A stretch of 64,000 bases of DNA from contig NZ_CP102246.1 in NCBI RefSeq assembly GCF_024599795.1, forward strand, positions 248,001 through 312,000, in the 5' to 3' direction. Each line of letters begins with the position of its first letter. Position 1 is the stretch's first letter. Shown here one piece after another: positions 37,795-52,333 of this stretch. Source of the DNA: Enterobacter cloacae complex sp. R_G8 (GTDB taxonomy: Bacteria > Pseudomonadota > Gammaproteobacteria > Enterobacterales > Enterobacteriaceae). The notes under the pieces were generated by a model that saw nothing but the letters and a program-made list of their open reading frames with translations, had not been told where the DNA came from and ran no database searches. A program made the translations under genes and the position numbers.

Positions 37795-39126
37795 TTATAG
37801 GATAAAACGGCTCAGATCTTCATCTGCCACTAACGCATCCAGGTGTTTACCCACATATTCTGCGTCAATGGTAATGCTTTGACCGTTAAGGTCACTCGCA
37901 TCATAAGAGATATCTTCCATCAGGCGTTCCAGCACCGTGTGCAGACGACGCGCACCGATGTTCTCGGTGGTTTCGTTGACCTGCCAGGCCGCCTGGGCGA
38001 TGCGTTTGATACCGTCTTCGGTGAACTCAATGTTCACGCCTTCGGTCGCCATCAGCGCTTTGTACTGTACGGTCACAGACGCGTTTGGCTCGGTCAGGAT
38101 ACGTTCGAAATCTTCAGTGGTCAGCGCCTGCAGCTCAACGCGGATAGGCAGACGGCCCTGCAGTTCCGGGATCAGGTCAGACGGGCTGGCAATCTGGAAC
38201 GCACCGGACGCGATAAACAGGATGTGGTCGGTTTTGACCATCCCGTGCTTGGTGGAGACGGTGCAGCCTTCAACCAGCGGCAGCAGGTCGCGCTGCACAC
38301 CTTCACGGGAGACATCCGGGCCAGACGCGTTACCGCGCTTACAGATCTTATCGATTTCGTCGATAAACACGATACCGTGCTGCTCAACCGCGTCGATAGC
38401 ATCCTGCTTCAGCTCTTCCGGGTTCACCAGCTTTGCCGCTTCTTCTTCAATCAGCAGCTTCATCGCATCTTTGATTTTCAGCTTACGCGCTTTCTGTTTC
38501 TGACCGCCCAGGTTCTGGAACATGGACTGCAGCTGGCTGGTCATCTCTTCCATGCCAGGAGGAGCCATGATTTCCACACCCATTGGTGCGGCGGCGAGAT
38601 CGATCTCAATCTCTTTATCATCCAGCTGGCCTTCGCGCAGCTTTTTGCGGAATGCCTGGCGCGCCGCAGACGGTTCAGCCTGCTGTTCAGCCTGGCCCCA
38701 GTTGTTTTTCGCCGGCGGGATCAGCACGTCGAGGATGCGCTCTTCAGCCATCTCTTCCGCGCGATAGCGGTTTTTCTCGATCGCCTGGACGCGAACCATC
38801 TTGATTGCCGAGTCGGTCAGATCGCGGATGATAGAGTCCACTTCTTTACCTACATAGCCCACTTCGGTGAACTTAGTGGCTTCAACTTTGATGAACGGCG
38901 CGTTAGCCAGTTTCGCCAGACGACGGGCGATTTCGGTTTTACCGACACCGGTTGGGCCGATCATCAGAATGTTTTTTGGCGTCACTTCATGGCGCAGCTC
39001 TTCATCGAGCTGCATGCGGCGCCAGCGATTACGCAGGGCGATAGCCACGGAGCGCTTGGCATTGTCCTGGCCGATAATATGTTTGTTCAGTTCGCTGACA
39101 ATTTCGCGTGGGGTCATTTCAGACAT
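37795..39126 (-). CDS. hslU: ATPase subunit of HslUV protease
   Basis: HslU is the AAA+ unfoldase that feeds substrates into HslV. The 443-residue protein matches E. coli. Walker A is GPTGVGKT (57-64), the pore loop region contains [10 protein letters not shown], Walker B is VFIDEIDK, and the variable I domain lies between about residues 110 and 240. The start lies 9 bp after hslV, so the two are expressed together under heat shock. Confidence 0.97.
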   Translation of the reverse strand: MSEMTPREIVSELNKHIIGQDNAKRSVAIALRNRWRRMQLDEELRHEVTPKNILMIGPTGVGKTEIARRLAKLANAPFIKVEATKFTEVGYVGKEVDSIIRDLTDSAIKMVRVQAIEKNRYRAEEMAEERILDVLIPPAKNNWGQAEQQAEPSAARQAFRKKLREGQLDDKEIEIDLAAAPMGVEIMAPPGMEEMTSQLQSMFQNLGGQKQKARKLKIKDAMKLLIEEEAAKLVNPEELKQDAIDAVEQHGIVFIDEIDKICKRGNASGPDVSREGVQRDLLPLVEGCTVSTKHGMVKTDHILFIASGAFQIASPSDLIPELQGRLPIRVELQALTTEDFERILTEPNASVTVQYKALMATEGVNIEFTEDGIKRIAQAAWQVNETTENIGARRLHTVLERLMEDISYDASDLNGQSITIDAEYVGKHLDALVADEDLSRFIL

Positions 39127-39135
39127 GGGAGATCC

Positions 39136-39666
39136 TTACGCTTTAGAGGTCAATTCTTCGATGGTGTGGTTGTGGTTGGTATAGATGCAGATATCACCTG
39201 CAATATCCAACGCCTTCACAGCGATATCACGCGCATTCATGTCGGTATTCTCCAACAGTGCGCGAGCCGCAGCCTGGGCATAAGGGCCGCCAGAGCCGAT
39301 GGCAATCAGGTCGTTTTCCGGCTGAATGACATCACCGTTACCGGTGATGATCAGCGATGCGGTTTCATCGGCCACGGCCAGCAGCGCTTCAAGCTTGCGC
39401 AGCATGCGGTCGGTTCGCCAGTCTTTCGCCAGCTCAACGGCGGCTTTCACCAGATGACCCTGGTGCATTTCCAGTTTACGTTCAAACAGTTCAAACAGCG
39501 TGAAAGCATCAGCCGTGCCGCCTGCAAAACCGGCGATCACTTTGTCGTTGTATAAACGACGGACTTTTTTCACGTTGCCTTTCATTACGGTATTACCCAG
39601 CGTGGCCTGGCCATCACCGGCGATTACCACGTGGCCGTTACGGCGTACACTTACTATTGTTGTCAC
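39136..39666 (-). CDS. hslV: Peptidase subunit of HslUV protease
   Basis: HslV forms the proteolytic double ring of HslUV. The 176-residue proprotein begins [13 protein letters not shown]; removal of Met exposes the catalytic Thr. [20 protein letters not shown] and the glycine-rich [11 protein letters not shown] are family features. It starts with GTG at 39666. A heat-shock-type promoter lies upstream, overlapping the end of ftsN. Confidence 0.97.
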   Translation of the reverse strand: MTTIVSVRRNGHVVIAGDGQATLGNTVMKGNVKKVRRLYNDKVIAGFAGGTADAFTLFELFERKLEMHQGHLVKAAVELAKDWRTDRMLRKLEALLAVADETASLIITGNGDVIQPENDLIAIGSGGPYAQAAARALLENTDMNARDIAVKALDIAGDICIYTNHNHTIEELTSKA

Positions 39667-39702
39667 GAGCAGACCCCCTGGTTACAGAATCGGGAAACAG
39701 AA

Positions 39703-39724
39703 GCCCTGAGCCTGTGCTCAGGGC
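39703..39724 (-). terminator. Hairpin in hslV leader, possible ftsN terminator
   Basis: GCCCTGAG (39703-39710) pairs with CTCAGGGC (39717-39724). It lies between ftsN and hslV on the minus strand and is followed by only a weak T-rich tract, so it could end ftsN transcripts or sit in the hslVU 5'UTR. Confidence 0.55.
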
Positions 39725-39736
39725 TGAATAGAAAGA

Positions 39737-39764
39737 TAGATGGGGGGGAATTTGGGGGTTTCAA
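39737..39764 (-). promoter_or_regulatory. Sigma-32 (heat-shock) promoter of hslVU
   Basis: On the minus strand TTGAAA (39764-39759) is followed after 13 bp by CCCCAT and CTA (39745-39737), matching the sigma-32 consensus. The -35 forms the loop of a perfect GGGGG/CCCCC inverted repeat (39754-39769) and overlaps the ftsN stop codon. Confidence 0.8.
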
Positions 39765-40765
39765 CCCCCGGAAGCAAGTCGAATGCAGTTTGTGTGACCG
39801 GCTACTTTCAAACGAGAAATCGTGCCATCGGCATTTTCTTTGCCTTTGACCGGGCCAATCACCACGCGATTCCAGCCGTTATTGGTGGTAATGCGCGAGT
39901 CAAATCCTTCAAATGCCAGTTGAGCGCGGACCGTTTCGGCCTGCTCGGCACCTTTGAACGAGCCGCACTGCACCATCCAGCGGCGTTCGTCTTTCTTCTC
40001 AGCCGTCTGCTTCGGTGCCTCGGTCTCTTTGGTGACCGGTGCGGCCTGCTGTGTTTTCGGCTGCTGCGCGGTGGTATGCGCAGGCGTCTGCAGCAGATCC
40101 TGATACGGTTGAGCCGTTTGCTTCTGCGCCTGGGTCTTCGGCTGTTGTTGAACAGGCTGAGACTGCACCGTTCGCGTCTGCGGTTGCTGGTACGGCTGTT
40201 CCGTCACGCGCGGCTGCGCTTTAGGCTGCTGGACCGGCTGGCTTTGCGTCCACTGCTGCTGCTGTTGTTGCTGCTGAATCTGTGCCTGACGCTGGCGCTG
40301 CAGTTGCAGCGTTTGCTGACGCTGCGCCGGCGTTTGTTCATTCCACGGCACTTCATTCAACTGCGTAGGCTGCTGGCGCATATCGGCCTGCATCTGTGCC
40401 AGCAACTGACGCTGCTCATCCGTGAGCTGATCGGCATTCTTCACCTCGCCACCGGCGGATGGCTCGGTCGGCGCCCGCACGCCAGGCTGACGGCTTTCCA
40501 GCTCTTTAATATAGCGCCAGCGCTCTTCAGGCTTCGGTGGCAGACCATTTCCGACCACTTTGTTGCCCTGAAGGGCCTCAGACTCTTCTTTTTTATGGTG
40601 CGTGATGAAGTACAGGCCGCCAATAAAGGCCACCAGTACCGCCGCAGCAATAGCGACCATTGCTGGCGAGACAGCAGGCAGGTTACGTTGCTTTTTCTTT
40701 GCGCTACTCTTTTTGCGTCGCGAAGGTGCCGGCTGGCCGCGACGTACATAATCTCGTTGTGCCAC
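39761..40765 (-). CDS. ftsN: Essential cell division protein FtsN
   Basis: FtsN is a bitopic inner-membrane protein that triggers septal peptidoglycan synthesis. It has 334 residues, longer than E. coli (319). A basic cytoplasmic tail (RRKKSSAKKKQR) precedes one membrane helix (about 34-54). The periplasmic part holds the essential helix region (PEERWRYIKELE, about 79-90), then a long Gln/Pro-rich linker with eight consecutive Gln (164-171). A C-terminal SPOR domain (about 258-334; RRWMVQCGSFK) binds denuded glycan. It starts with GTG at 40765. The extra length is in the repetitive linker. Confidence 0.95.
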   Translation of the reverse strand: MAQRDYVRRGQPAPSRRKKSSAKKKQRNLPAVSPAMVAIAAAVLVAFIGGLYFITHHKKEESEALQGNKVVGNGLPPKPEERWRYIKELESRQPGVRAPTEPSAGGEVKNADQLTDEQRQLLAQMQADMRQQPTQLNEVPWNEQTPAQRQQTLQLQRQRQAQIQQQQQQQQWTQSQPVQQPKAQPRVTEQPYQQPQTRTVQSQPVQQQPKTQAQKQTAQPYQDLLQTPAHTTAQQPKTQQAAPVTKETEAPKQTAEKKDERRWMVQCGSFKGAEQAETVRAQLAFEGFDSRITTNNGWNRVVIGPVKGKENADGTISRLKVAGHTNCIRLASGG

Positions 40766-40858
40766 TATCGTTTCGCTGTATTTATTCGTTCGTCAGTCCG
40801 CCATGTTACTTAAGCGGCGGGGCTTTGACCAGATAAGGGTGTCCTAAAGACATTTACT

Positions 40859-41884
40859 TTAAGTCAATGCCTGGGTAGAACCACGAACAATCAGCTCGCA
40901 GTCCAGCAACCTCGAACCGCTGCTAACTGTTTGACCATGCAACTGATCGAGCAGGAGAAGCATCGCTTCACGGCCAATGTCGTAGCGTGGTTGCGAAACG
41001 GTTGAGAGCGGGGGATCGCAAAATTCTGAAAGCGAAATATTATCGAAACCGATAATCGACAAATCTTTCGGTACGCGCAGGCCGCGGCGTTTCGCATACG
41101 ATAATGCGCCCAGCGCCATCACGTCGCTGTGGCAGAACACTGCGGTAGGCGGCTCAGGCAACGCCAGCAGTTTTTCCAGCGCCTGTCCACCGGCTTCAAA
41201 GGTAAAATTACCGCGTGCAATATAGTGCGGGTCAACCGTCGCGCCGGTACGGCGAAGTGCCTGAACATAGCCCTGCAGGCGATAGTGACACAGCGGCATC
41301 TCTTCTGGCCCGGCAATGCAGCCAATCCGTTTATGCCCCAGCTCCTGCAGATAGTTAACGGCGTTGAACGCGGCGGTCAGGTTATCGATATGTACCGTTG
41401 GCAGCTCAAGCTCTGGCGCAAACTCGTTGGCCATTACCATCGGCGGTAAATTGCGCTGCTCTTCAATGCTGGCATCAAACGGCAGGCGCGAGCCAAGCAG
41501 CAGCATGCCGTCGATCTGCTTGGTGATAATGAGGTCAATAAAGGTTTTTTCCTGCTGATTCTGGTGCGCGCAGTCGCCAATGAGCACCAGATACCCTTGC
41601 TCCGCAGCCGTCACTTCGATGCCGCGAATAATTTCACTGAAGAAGGGATCGCAGATGTCCGGCACAATCACCAGGATGGTACGCGACTCATTACGTTTCA
41701 CGTTACGCCCCATTGCCTGCGGAAAATACCCCACTTCCAGCGCAGCCTGCTCTACCCGGTTGCGGGTCGCCTGGGAGACTTTATCCGGGTTCATTAATGC
41801 GCGGGACACGGTTGCCGTAGAGACTTGTGCTTTCTGGGCAACGTCTTTCATGGTCGCCGTGGCAACCTCTTTCCTGGACTTCAA
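40859..41884 (-). CDS. cytR: LacI-family regulator of nucleoside uptake and catabolism
   Basis: CytR represses, together with CRP, the genes for nucleoside transport and breakdown; cytidine relieves it. The 341-residue protein has the LacI helix-turn-helix (MKDVAQKAQVSTATVSRALM) and a sugar-binding-like core. I choose a TTG start at 41884: it gives MKSRKEVATATMKDVA, which lines up with E. coli CytR, and GAGGAG lies six bases upstream. The longer ATG form at 41926 has no comparable site. The gene lies directly upstream of ftsN, as in E. coli. Confidence 0.92.
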   Translation of the reverse strand: MKSRKEVATATMKDVAQKAQVSTATVSRALMNPDKVSQATRNRVEQAALEVGYFPQAMGRNVKRNESRTILVIVPDICDPFFSEIIRGIEVTAAEQGYLVLIGDCAHQNQQEKTFIDLIITKQIDGMLLLGSRLPFDASIEEQRNLPPMVMANEFAPELELPTVHIDNLTAAFNAVNYLQELGHKRIGCIAGPEEMPLCHYRLQGYVQALRRTGATVDPHYIARGNFTFEAGGQALEKLLALPEPPTAVFCHSDVMALGALSYAKRRGLRVPKDLSIIGFDNISLSEFCDPPLSTVSQPRYDIGREAMLLLLDQLHGQTVSSGSRLLDCELIVRGSTQALT

Positions 41885-42003
41885 CGTCTTCTCCTCGCCT
41901 GAACACCGAACTTCTGACGCCACCATTTTTACAGATAGTTAATGGAATCGGTTACAGAATTTTCATAAAAAGTGTGAGGGACGTTAAATTTTTCGATCCG
42001 TCT

Positions 42004-44328
<2,325 letters not shown>

Positions 44329-44399
44329 TTACATTCAACATCGCGTGGTGTCTGGCGTTAGGGCTGGAAGAGCGACGCGGCCTTAACTGAGGTTCTCCC

Positions 44400-44612
44400 A
44401 TGAAAAAAGATATTCACCCGAAATACGAAATGATTACTGCAAACTGCTCTTGCGGTAACTCTATCCAGATCCGCTCCACCGTGGGTCACGATCTGAACCT
44501 GGACGTGTGCGGCAAATGCCACCCGTTCTACACTGGTAAGCAGCGTGACGTTGCAACCGGTGGCCGTGTTGACCGCTTCAACAAGCGTTTCAGCATCCCG
44601 GGCGCTAAATAA
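44400..44612 (+). CDS. rpmE: 50S ribosomal protein L31, zinc form
   Basis: L31 bridges the two ribosomal subunits. The 70-residue protein is the zinc-containing type, with Cys16, Cys18, Cys37 and Cys40. A GAGG site precedes the ATG. The 100-bp leader holds a long imperfect hairpin between CGCGT and ACGCG (about 44341-44381), which might serve autoregulation, as known for L31 leaders in some gamma-proteobacteria; this is not proven here. Confidence 0.97.
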   Translation: MKKDIHPKYEMITANCSCGNSIQIRSTVGHDLNLDVCGKCHPFYTGKQRDVATGGRVDRFNKRFSIPGAK

Positions 44613-44620
44613 GTTTCCCG

Positions 44621-44649
44621 AAAAAAAGGCACCGCAAGGTGCCTTTTTT
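44621..44649. terminator. Bidirectional terminator rpmE / metJ
   Basis: GGCACC (44628-44633) and GGTGCC (44638-44643) with a GCAA tetraloop, preceded by seven A and followed by six T residues, can end both convergent genes. Confidence 0.92.
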
Positions 44650-44660
44650 GTATCCGCTAA

Positions 44661-44978
44661 TCAGTATTCCCACGTCTCCGGGTCGATACCCAGTTCACGC
44701 ATGATCACCTTCGCCTCTTCCGGGATTTCGTCGCTACGCTCTTTGCGCAGGTCGTCATCGTTCGGCAACGGTTGGCCGGTAAACGCATGCAGAAACGCTT
44801 CGCACAGCAGTTCGCTGTTGGTTGCGTGGCGCAGGTTGTTCACCTGACGACGCGTACGTTCATCGGTGAGGATCTTCAACACCTTCAGAGGAATGGAAAC
44901 CGTAATTTTCTTTACTTGCTCACTCTTCTTACCGTGCTCAGCGTATGGGCTGATATATTCGCCGCTCCATTCAGCCAT
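44661..44978 (-). CDS. metJ: Methionine repressor
   Basis: MetJ is a ribbon-helix-helix repressor that, with S-adenosylmethionine, binds tandem Met boxes. The 105-residue protein looks nearly identical to E. coli MetJ; the DNA-contacting strand is [20 protein letters not shown]. It diverges from metB, and Met boxes lie in the 276-bp gap, so it is autoregulated. Confidence 0.98.
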   Translation of the reverse strand: MAEWSGEYISPYAEHGKKSEQVKKITVSIPLKVLKILTDERTRRQVNNLRHATNSELLCEAFLHAFTGQPLPNDDDLRKERSDEIPEEAKVIMRELGIDPETWEY

Positions 44979-45169
44979 GAGATACCTTTAATCCTCTCAG
45001 TCATTAATCTAAAGGTGCAAAACCTGTAACCGTCGGTTTTGAACCGTAAACCTGCGTAGTTTACCGTAGAGACGATACCGTGGCACGGATATTGCCGCTG
45101 CAGCGTGCACTAAAGCATATAATTTTAACGGCTATTTGCGCATTGCTCAATCTATACGCAAAGAAGTTT

Positions 45170-45193
45170 AGATGTCCAGATGTATTGACGTCC
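45170..45193 (+). promoter_or_regulatory. Tandem Met boxes before metB
   Basis: Three adjacent 8-bp units, AGATGTCC, AGATGTAT and TGACGTCC, resemble the MetJ consensus AGACGTCT. They lie 61 bp before the metB start in the metJ-metB gap. Confidence 0.85.
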
Positions 45194-45254
45194 ATACTTT
45201 CAATGTTTACTCTGGTGCCTGACTTTTCACCTAATTAGCCAGGAAGCCTTCACC

Positions 45255-46415
45255 ATGACGCGTAAACAGGCCACCATCGCAGTGCGTAGCGGATTGAATG
45301 ATGACGAGCAGTACGGCTGTGTTGTCCCGCCGATTCATCTTTCCAGTACCTACAATTTCACCGGATTTAATGAACCCCGTGCGCATGACTACTCGCGTCG
45401 TGGCAACCCTACGCGCGACGTGACCCAGCGCGCGCTGGCGGAACTGGAAGGTGGCGCAGGGGCAGTATTAACCAATACCGGCATGTCTGCCATTCATCTG
45501 GTGACCACCGTGTTCCTGAAACCGGGCGATCTGCTGGTTGCGCCGCACGACTGTTACGGCGGCAGCTATCGTCTGTTTGATAGTCTGGCAAAACGCGGTT
45601 GTTACCGGGTGTTGTTTGTCGATCAAAATGACGAACAGGCGCTGAAACAGGCGCTGGCAGAGAAGCCGAAGCTGGTGCTGGTGGAAAGTCCAAGCAATCC
45701 ATTGTTGCGCGTTGTCGATATTGCGAAAATTTGTCAGCTCACAAGGGATGCGGGAGCGATAAGTGTAGTGGATAATACGTTCCTCAGTCCGGCCCTTCAG
45801 AACCCACTGGCGCTGGGTGCAGATCTGGTATTGCATTCATGCACTAAATATCTGAACGGTCATTCTGATGTGGTCGCGGGTGTGGTGATTGCAAAAGATC
45901 CCGACGTTGTCACCGAACTGGCATGGTGGGCCAATAACATTGGCGTCACTGCCGGGGCCTTCGACAGCTATCTGCTGTTACGCGGGATTCGCACGCTGTC
46001 GCCGCGTATGGAGGTGGCACAGCGCAATGCCCAGGCGATTGTCGATTTCCTGAAAACGCAGCCGCTGGTGAAGAAGCTTTATCACCCGTCGCTGCCTGAA
46101 AACCAGGGGCACGAGATTGCCGCGCGTCAGCAGAAAGGGTTTGGCGCGATGTTAAGTTTTGAACTGGACGGTGACGAGCAAACGCTGCGTCGCTTCCTGA
46201 GCGGGCTGTCATTGTTTACGCTGGCGGAATCGTTGGGTGGGGTTGAAAGTTTAATCTCCCACGCCGCGACCATGACGCACGCAGGTATGGCACCAGAGGC
46301 ACGTGCCGCCGCCGGTATTTCTGAGACGCTGCTGCGGATCTCAACCGGTATTGAAGATTCTGAAGATTTAATTGCCGATCTGGAAAATGGCTTCCGGGTC
46401 GCAGCCAAGGGGTAA
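45255..46415 (+). CDS. metB: Cystathionine gamma-synthase
   Basis: MetB joins O-succinylhomoserine and cysteine to cystathionine, a step in methionine synthesis. The 386-residue enzyme has the PLP-binding Lys198 (HSCTKYLNGHSD) and the YSRRGNPTRD phosphate-binding motif of the gamma family. It starts at 45255, and metL follows after 2 bp, so the two form one operon. Confidence 0.97.
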   Translation: MTRKQATIAVRSGLNDDEQYGCVVPPIHLSSTYNFTGFNEPRAHDYSRRGNPTRDVTQRALAELEGGAGAVLTNTGMSAIHLVTTVFLKPGDLLVAPHDCYGGSYRLFDSLAKRGCYRVLFVDQNDEQALKQALAEKPKLVLVESPSNPLLRVVDIAKICQLTRDAGAISVVDNTFLSPALQNPLALGADLVLHSCTKYLNGHSDVVAGVVIAKDPDVVTELAWWANNIGVTAGAFDSYLLLRGIRTLSPRMEVAQRNAQAIVDFLKTQPLVKKLYHPSLPENQGHEIAARQQKGFGAMLSFELDGDEQTLRRFLSGLSLFTLAESLGGVESLISHAATMTHAGMAPEARAAAGISETLLRISTGIEDSEDLIADLENGFRVAAKG

Positions 46416-46417
46416 TC

Positions 46418-48850
46418 ATGAGTGTGATAGCGCAGGCAGGGGCGAAGGGTCGTCAACTGCACAAGTTTGGTGGTAGTAGTCTTGCTGATGTGAAGTGTTA
46501 CCTGCGCGTTGCAGGGATCATGACAGAGTATTCACAGCCGGGTGACATGATGGTTGTCTCTGCGGCGGGCAGCACCACCAACCAGCTGATTAGCTGGCTG
46601 AAATTGAGCCAGACCGATCGCCTCTCTGCGCATCAGGTGCAACAGTCCTTACGCCGTTACCAGAGCGAGCTGATTGCCGGTTTGCTGCCCGCAGACGTGG
46701 CGGATGGGCTGATTAGCGCTTTTACGCATGACCTTGAGCGTCTGGCCGCCCTGCTGGACAGCGGTATTACCGATGCGGTGTACGCCGAAGTGGTGGGCCA
46801 CGGTGAAGTGTGGTCTGCGCGTCTGATGGCCGCCGTGCTGCAACATCTGGGCGTTGACGCTGCCTGGCTCGACGCGCGTGATTTCCTGCGTGCCGAACGC
46901 GCCGCACAGCCACAGGTGGATGAAGGTCTATCCTACCCGCTGCTGCAACAATTGCTGGTACAGCATCCGGGTAAACGCATTGTGGTGACCGGCTTTATCA
47001 GCCGCAGCAATGCCGGGGAAACCGTGCTGTTGGGGCGTAATGGCTCTGACTACTCGGCGACGCAAATCGGTGCCCTTGCGGGCGTGTCCCGCGTCACTAT
47101 CTGGAGTGACGTCGCCGGTGTTTACAGCGCTGATCCACGCAAGGTGAAAGACGCCTGCCTGCTGCCGCTGCTGCGCCTGGATGAAGCCAGCGAGCTGGCA
47201 CGTCTGGCCGCGCCGGTTCTTCACGCGCGTACGCTGCAGCCGGTTTCCGGTAGCGATATCGATCTGCAGCTTCGCTGCAGTTACACCCCGGATCAGGGCT
47301 CCACGCGCATCGAACGCGTGCTGGCATCCGGTACGGGGGCGCGTATTGTCACCAGCCACGACGACATCTGCCTGATTGAGTTCCAGGTCCCGGCGGGCCA
47401 GGACTTCAAACTGGCGCATAAAGATATCGACACGATCCTCAAACGTGCTCAGGTGCGTCCGCTGGCGGTTGGCGTACATAACGACCGTCAACTGCTGCAG
47501 TTCTGCTACACCGCCGAAGTGGCGGACAGCGCGCTGAAAATTCTGGATGAAGCGGGCCTGCCGGGCGAGCTTCGTCTGCGTCAGGGGCTGGCGCTGGTGG
47601 CGATGGTGGGCGCGGGCGTCACCCGTAACCCGCTGCACTGCCACCGTTTCTGGCAACAGCTGAAAGGGCAGCCGGTTGAATTTACCTGGCAGTCGGAAGA
47701 GGGCATCAGCCTCGTTGCCGTCCTGCGTAAAGGGCCAACTGAGAGCCTGATTCAGGGTCTGCATACCTCTCTGTTCCGTGCGGAAAAACGCATCGGCCTG
47801 GTGCTGTTCGGTAAAGGCAACATCGGTTCTCGCTGGCTGGAGCTGTTCGCGCGCGAGCAGGTCACGCTCTCAGCACGTACCGGCTTTGAGTTTATCCTCG
47901 CGGGTGTGGTGGACAGCCGCCGCAGTCTGCTTAACTACGAAGGGCTGGATGCCAGCCGCGCGCTTGCCTTCTTTAACGATGAAGCGGTTGAACAGGACGA
48001 AGAGTCGCTGTTCCTGTGGATGCGCGCGCACCCGTATGACGATCTGGTGGTGCTGGACGTTACTGCCAGCGAACAGCTTGCCGATCAGTATCTTGATTTC
48101 GCCAGCCACGGTTTCCACGTTATCAGTGCGAACAAACTGGCGGGGGCAAGCAGCACCGACAAATACCGTCAGATCCACGACGCGTTCGAAAAAACCGGTC
48201 GTCACTGGCTCTATAATGCCACCGTAGGTGCGGGTCTGCCGGTTAACCATACCGTGCGCGATCTGATTGAAAGCGGCGACAGCATCCTGGCGCTGAGCGG
48301 TATTTTCTCCGGTACGCTCTCCTGGCTTTTCCTGCAGTTTGATGGCACCGTGCCGTTCACTGACCTGGTGGATCAGGCGTGGCAGCAGGGGTTAACCGAA
48401 CCCGATCCCCGCGTCGACCTCTCCGGTAAAGACGTGATGCGTAAGCTGGTGATCCTGGCGCGTGAAGCCGGTTATGACATTGAACCTGGTTCTGTTCGCG
48501 TCGAGTCGCTGGTGCCGGCGGGCTGTGAGGAAGGATCTATTGACCACTTCTTTGAAAACGGTGATGAGCTGAACGAGCAGATGCTGCAACGTCTGGAAGC
48601 GGCAAACGAGATGGGGCTGGTGCTGCGCTATGTGGCGCGTTTCGAGGCCAACGGTAAAGCGCGTGTGGGGGTTGAGGCGGTGCGTCCTGAACATCCGCTG
48701 GCGGCGCTGCTGCCGTGCGATAACGTCTTTGCAATCGAAAGCCGCTGGTACCGCGATAACCCACTGGTGATCCGTGGCCCGGGTGCAGGGCGCGATGTCA
48801 CCGCCGGGGCGATCCAGTCGGACATCAATCGTCTCGCTAAATTACTGTAA
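46418..48850 (+). CDS. metL: Bifunctional aspartokinase II / homoserine dehydrogenase II
   Basis: MetL performs the first and third steps from aspartate toward homoserine. The 810-residue fusion has an aspartokinase domain at the N-terminus (HKFGGSSLADVKCY) and degenerate ACT domains in the middle. A Rossmann-type homoserine dehydrogenase begins near residue 460 (LVLFGKGNIGSRWL). Length equals E. coli MetL. It is repressed through MetJ with metB. Confidence 0.97.
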   Translation: MSVIAQAGAKGRQLHKFGGSSLADVKCYLRVAGIMTEYSQPGDMMVVSAAGSTTNQLISWLKLSQTDRLSAHQVQQSLRRYQSELIAGLLPADVADGLISAFTHDLERLAALLDSGITDAVYAEVVGHGEVWSARLMAAVLQHLGVDAAWLDARDFLRAERAAQPQVDEGLSYPLLQQLLVQHPGKRIVVTGFISRSNAGETVLLGRNGSDYSATQIGALAGVSRVTIWSDVAGVYSADPRKVKDACLLPLLRLDEASELARLAAPVLHARTLQPVSGSDIDLQLRCSYTPDQGSTRIERVLASGTGARIVTSHDDICLIEFQVPAGQDFKLAHKDIDTILKRAQVRPLAVGVHNDRQLLQFCYTAEVADSALKILDEAGLPGELRLRQGLALVAMVGAGVTRNPLHCHRFWQQLKGQPVEFTWQSEEGISLVAVLRKGPTESLIQGLHTSLFRAEKRIGLVLFGKGNIGSRWLELFAREQVTLSARTGFEFILAGVVDSRRSLLNYEGLDASRALAFFNDEAVEQDEESLFLWMRAHPYDDLVVLDVTASEQLADQYLDFASHGFHVISANKLAGASSTDKYRQIHDAFEKTGRHWLYNATVGAGLPVNHTVRDLIESGDSILALSGIFSGTLSWLFLQFDGTVPFTDLVDQAWQQGLTEPDPRVDLSGKDVMRKLVILAREAGYDIEPGSVRVESLVPAGCEEGSIDHFFENGDELNEQMLQRLEAANEMGLVLRYVARFEANGKARVGVEAVRPEHPLAALLPCDNVFAIESRWYRDNPLVIRGPGAGRDVTAGAIQSDINRLAKLL

Positions 48851-48861
48851 CCCCTGTATTT

Positions 48862-48894
48862 CCCTCTCCCTGTGGGAGAGGGTTAGGGTGAGGG
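48862..48894. repeat. Palindromic repeat copy (metL-metF)
   Basis: CCCTCTCCC-TGT-GGGAGAGGG then TTAGGGTGAGGG, 11 bp after the metL stop. It may act as the 3' end structure of metBL. Confidence 0.85.
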
Positions 48895-49004
48895 CATCAG
48901 ACCGCACTCACCCCCCCATCATGAATTTTCTTCATCTTCCCTGAGCATTCCTCACCGTTATTGTTGATTATTTCTGTTGACGTCCCTCCGCTTTTCCGTC
49001 ATTT

Positions 49005-49036
49005 TTACATCTGGACGTCTAAACGTATAGAAGTTC
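49005..49036 (+). promoter_or_regulatory. Four tandem Met boxes before metF
   Basis: TTACATCT, GGACGTCT, AAACGTAT and AGAAGTTC are consecutive 8-bp units similar to AGACGTCT. They lie about 43 bp before metF. GACGTCCC near 48979 is an isolated extra half. Confidence 0.82.
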
Positions 49037-49075
49037 ACAACACAACAAACAACGACACGCGAAAGATAGAGGTAA

Positions 49076-49966
<891 letters not shown>

Positions 49967-49974
49967 CGCGCATA

Positions 49975-50001
49975 AAGCCCTCATATAAAGGGGGCTTTTT
50001 A
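49975..50001 (+). terminator. metF terminator
   Basis: AAGCCC (49975-49980) pairs with GGGCTT (49992-49997), followed by T residues. Confidence 0.75.
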
Positions 50002-50011
50002 GTCTGGCTAA

Positions 50012-52294
<2,283 letters not shown>

Positions 52295-52301
52295 CCATTG
52301 A

Positions 52302-52332
52302 GCCGGGTACGCGTAGCGCACCCGGCATTTTT
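52302..52332. terminator. katG / gldA terminator hairpin
   Basis: GCCGGGT (52302-52308) and ACCCGGC (52320-52326) with a GCG/CGC inner stem, then a short T run. It sits between convergent katG and gldA. Confidence 0.8.
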
Positions 52333-52333
52333 G

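Noticed and set aside
37843-39555. 570-residue open frame on the plus strand across hslU and hslV
   Set aside because: It is fully antisense to two well-conserved genes, has no ribosome site or recognisable domain, and reflects the codon bias of the real genes.
40250-40285. Short tandem repeat suspected as a CRISPR-like or regulatory array
   Set aside because: It is the polyglutamine-coding tract inside ftsN, with no spacers.
39740-40813. 357-residue plus-strand frame, Leu/Arg-rich, over ftsN
   Set aside because: Mirror of the Gln-rich ftsN linker (CTG repeats read as Leu); not a real membrane protein.
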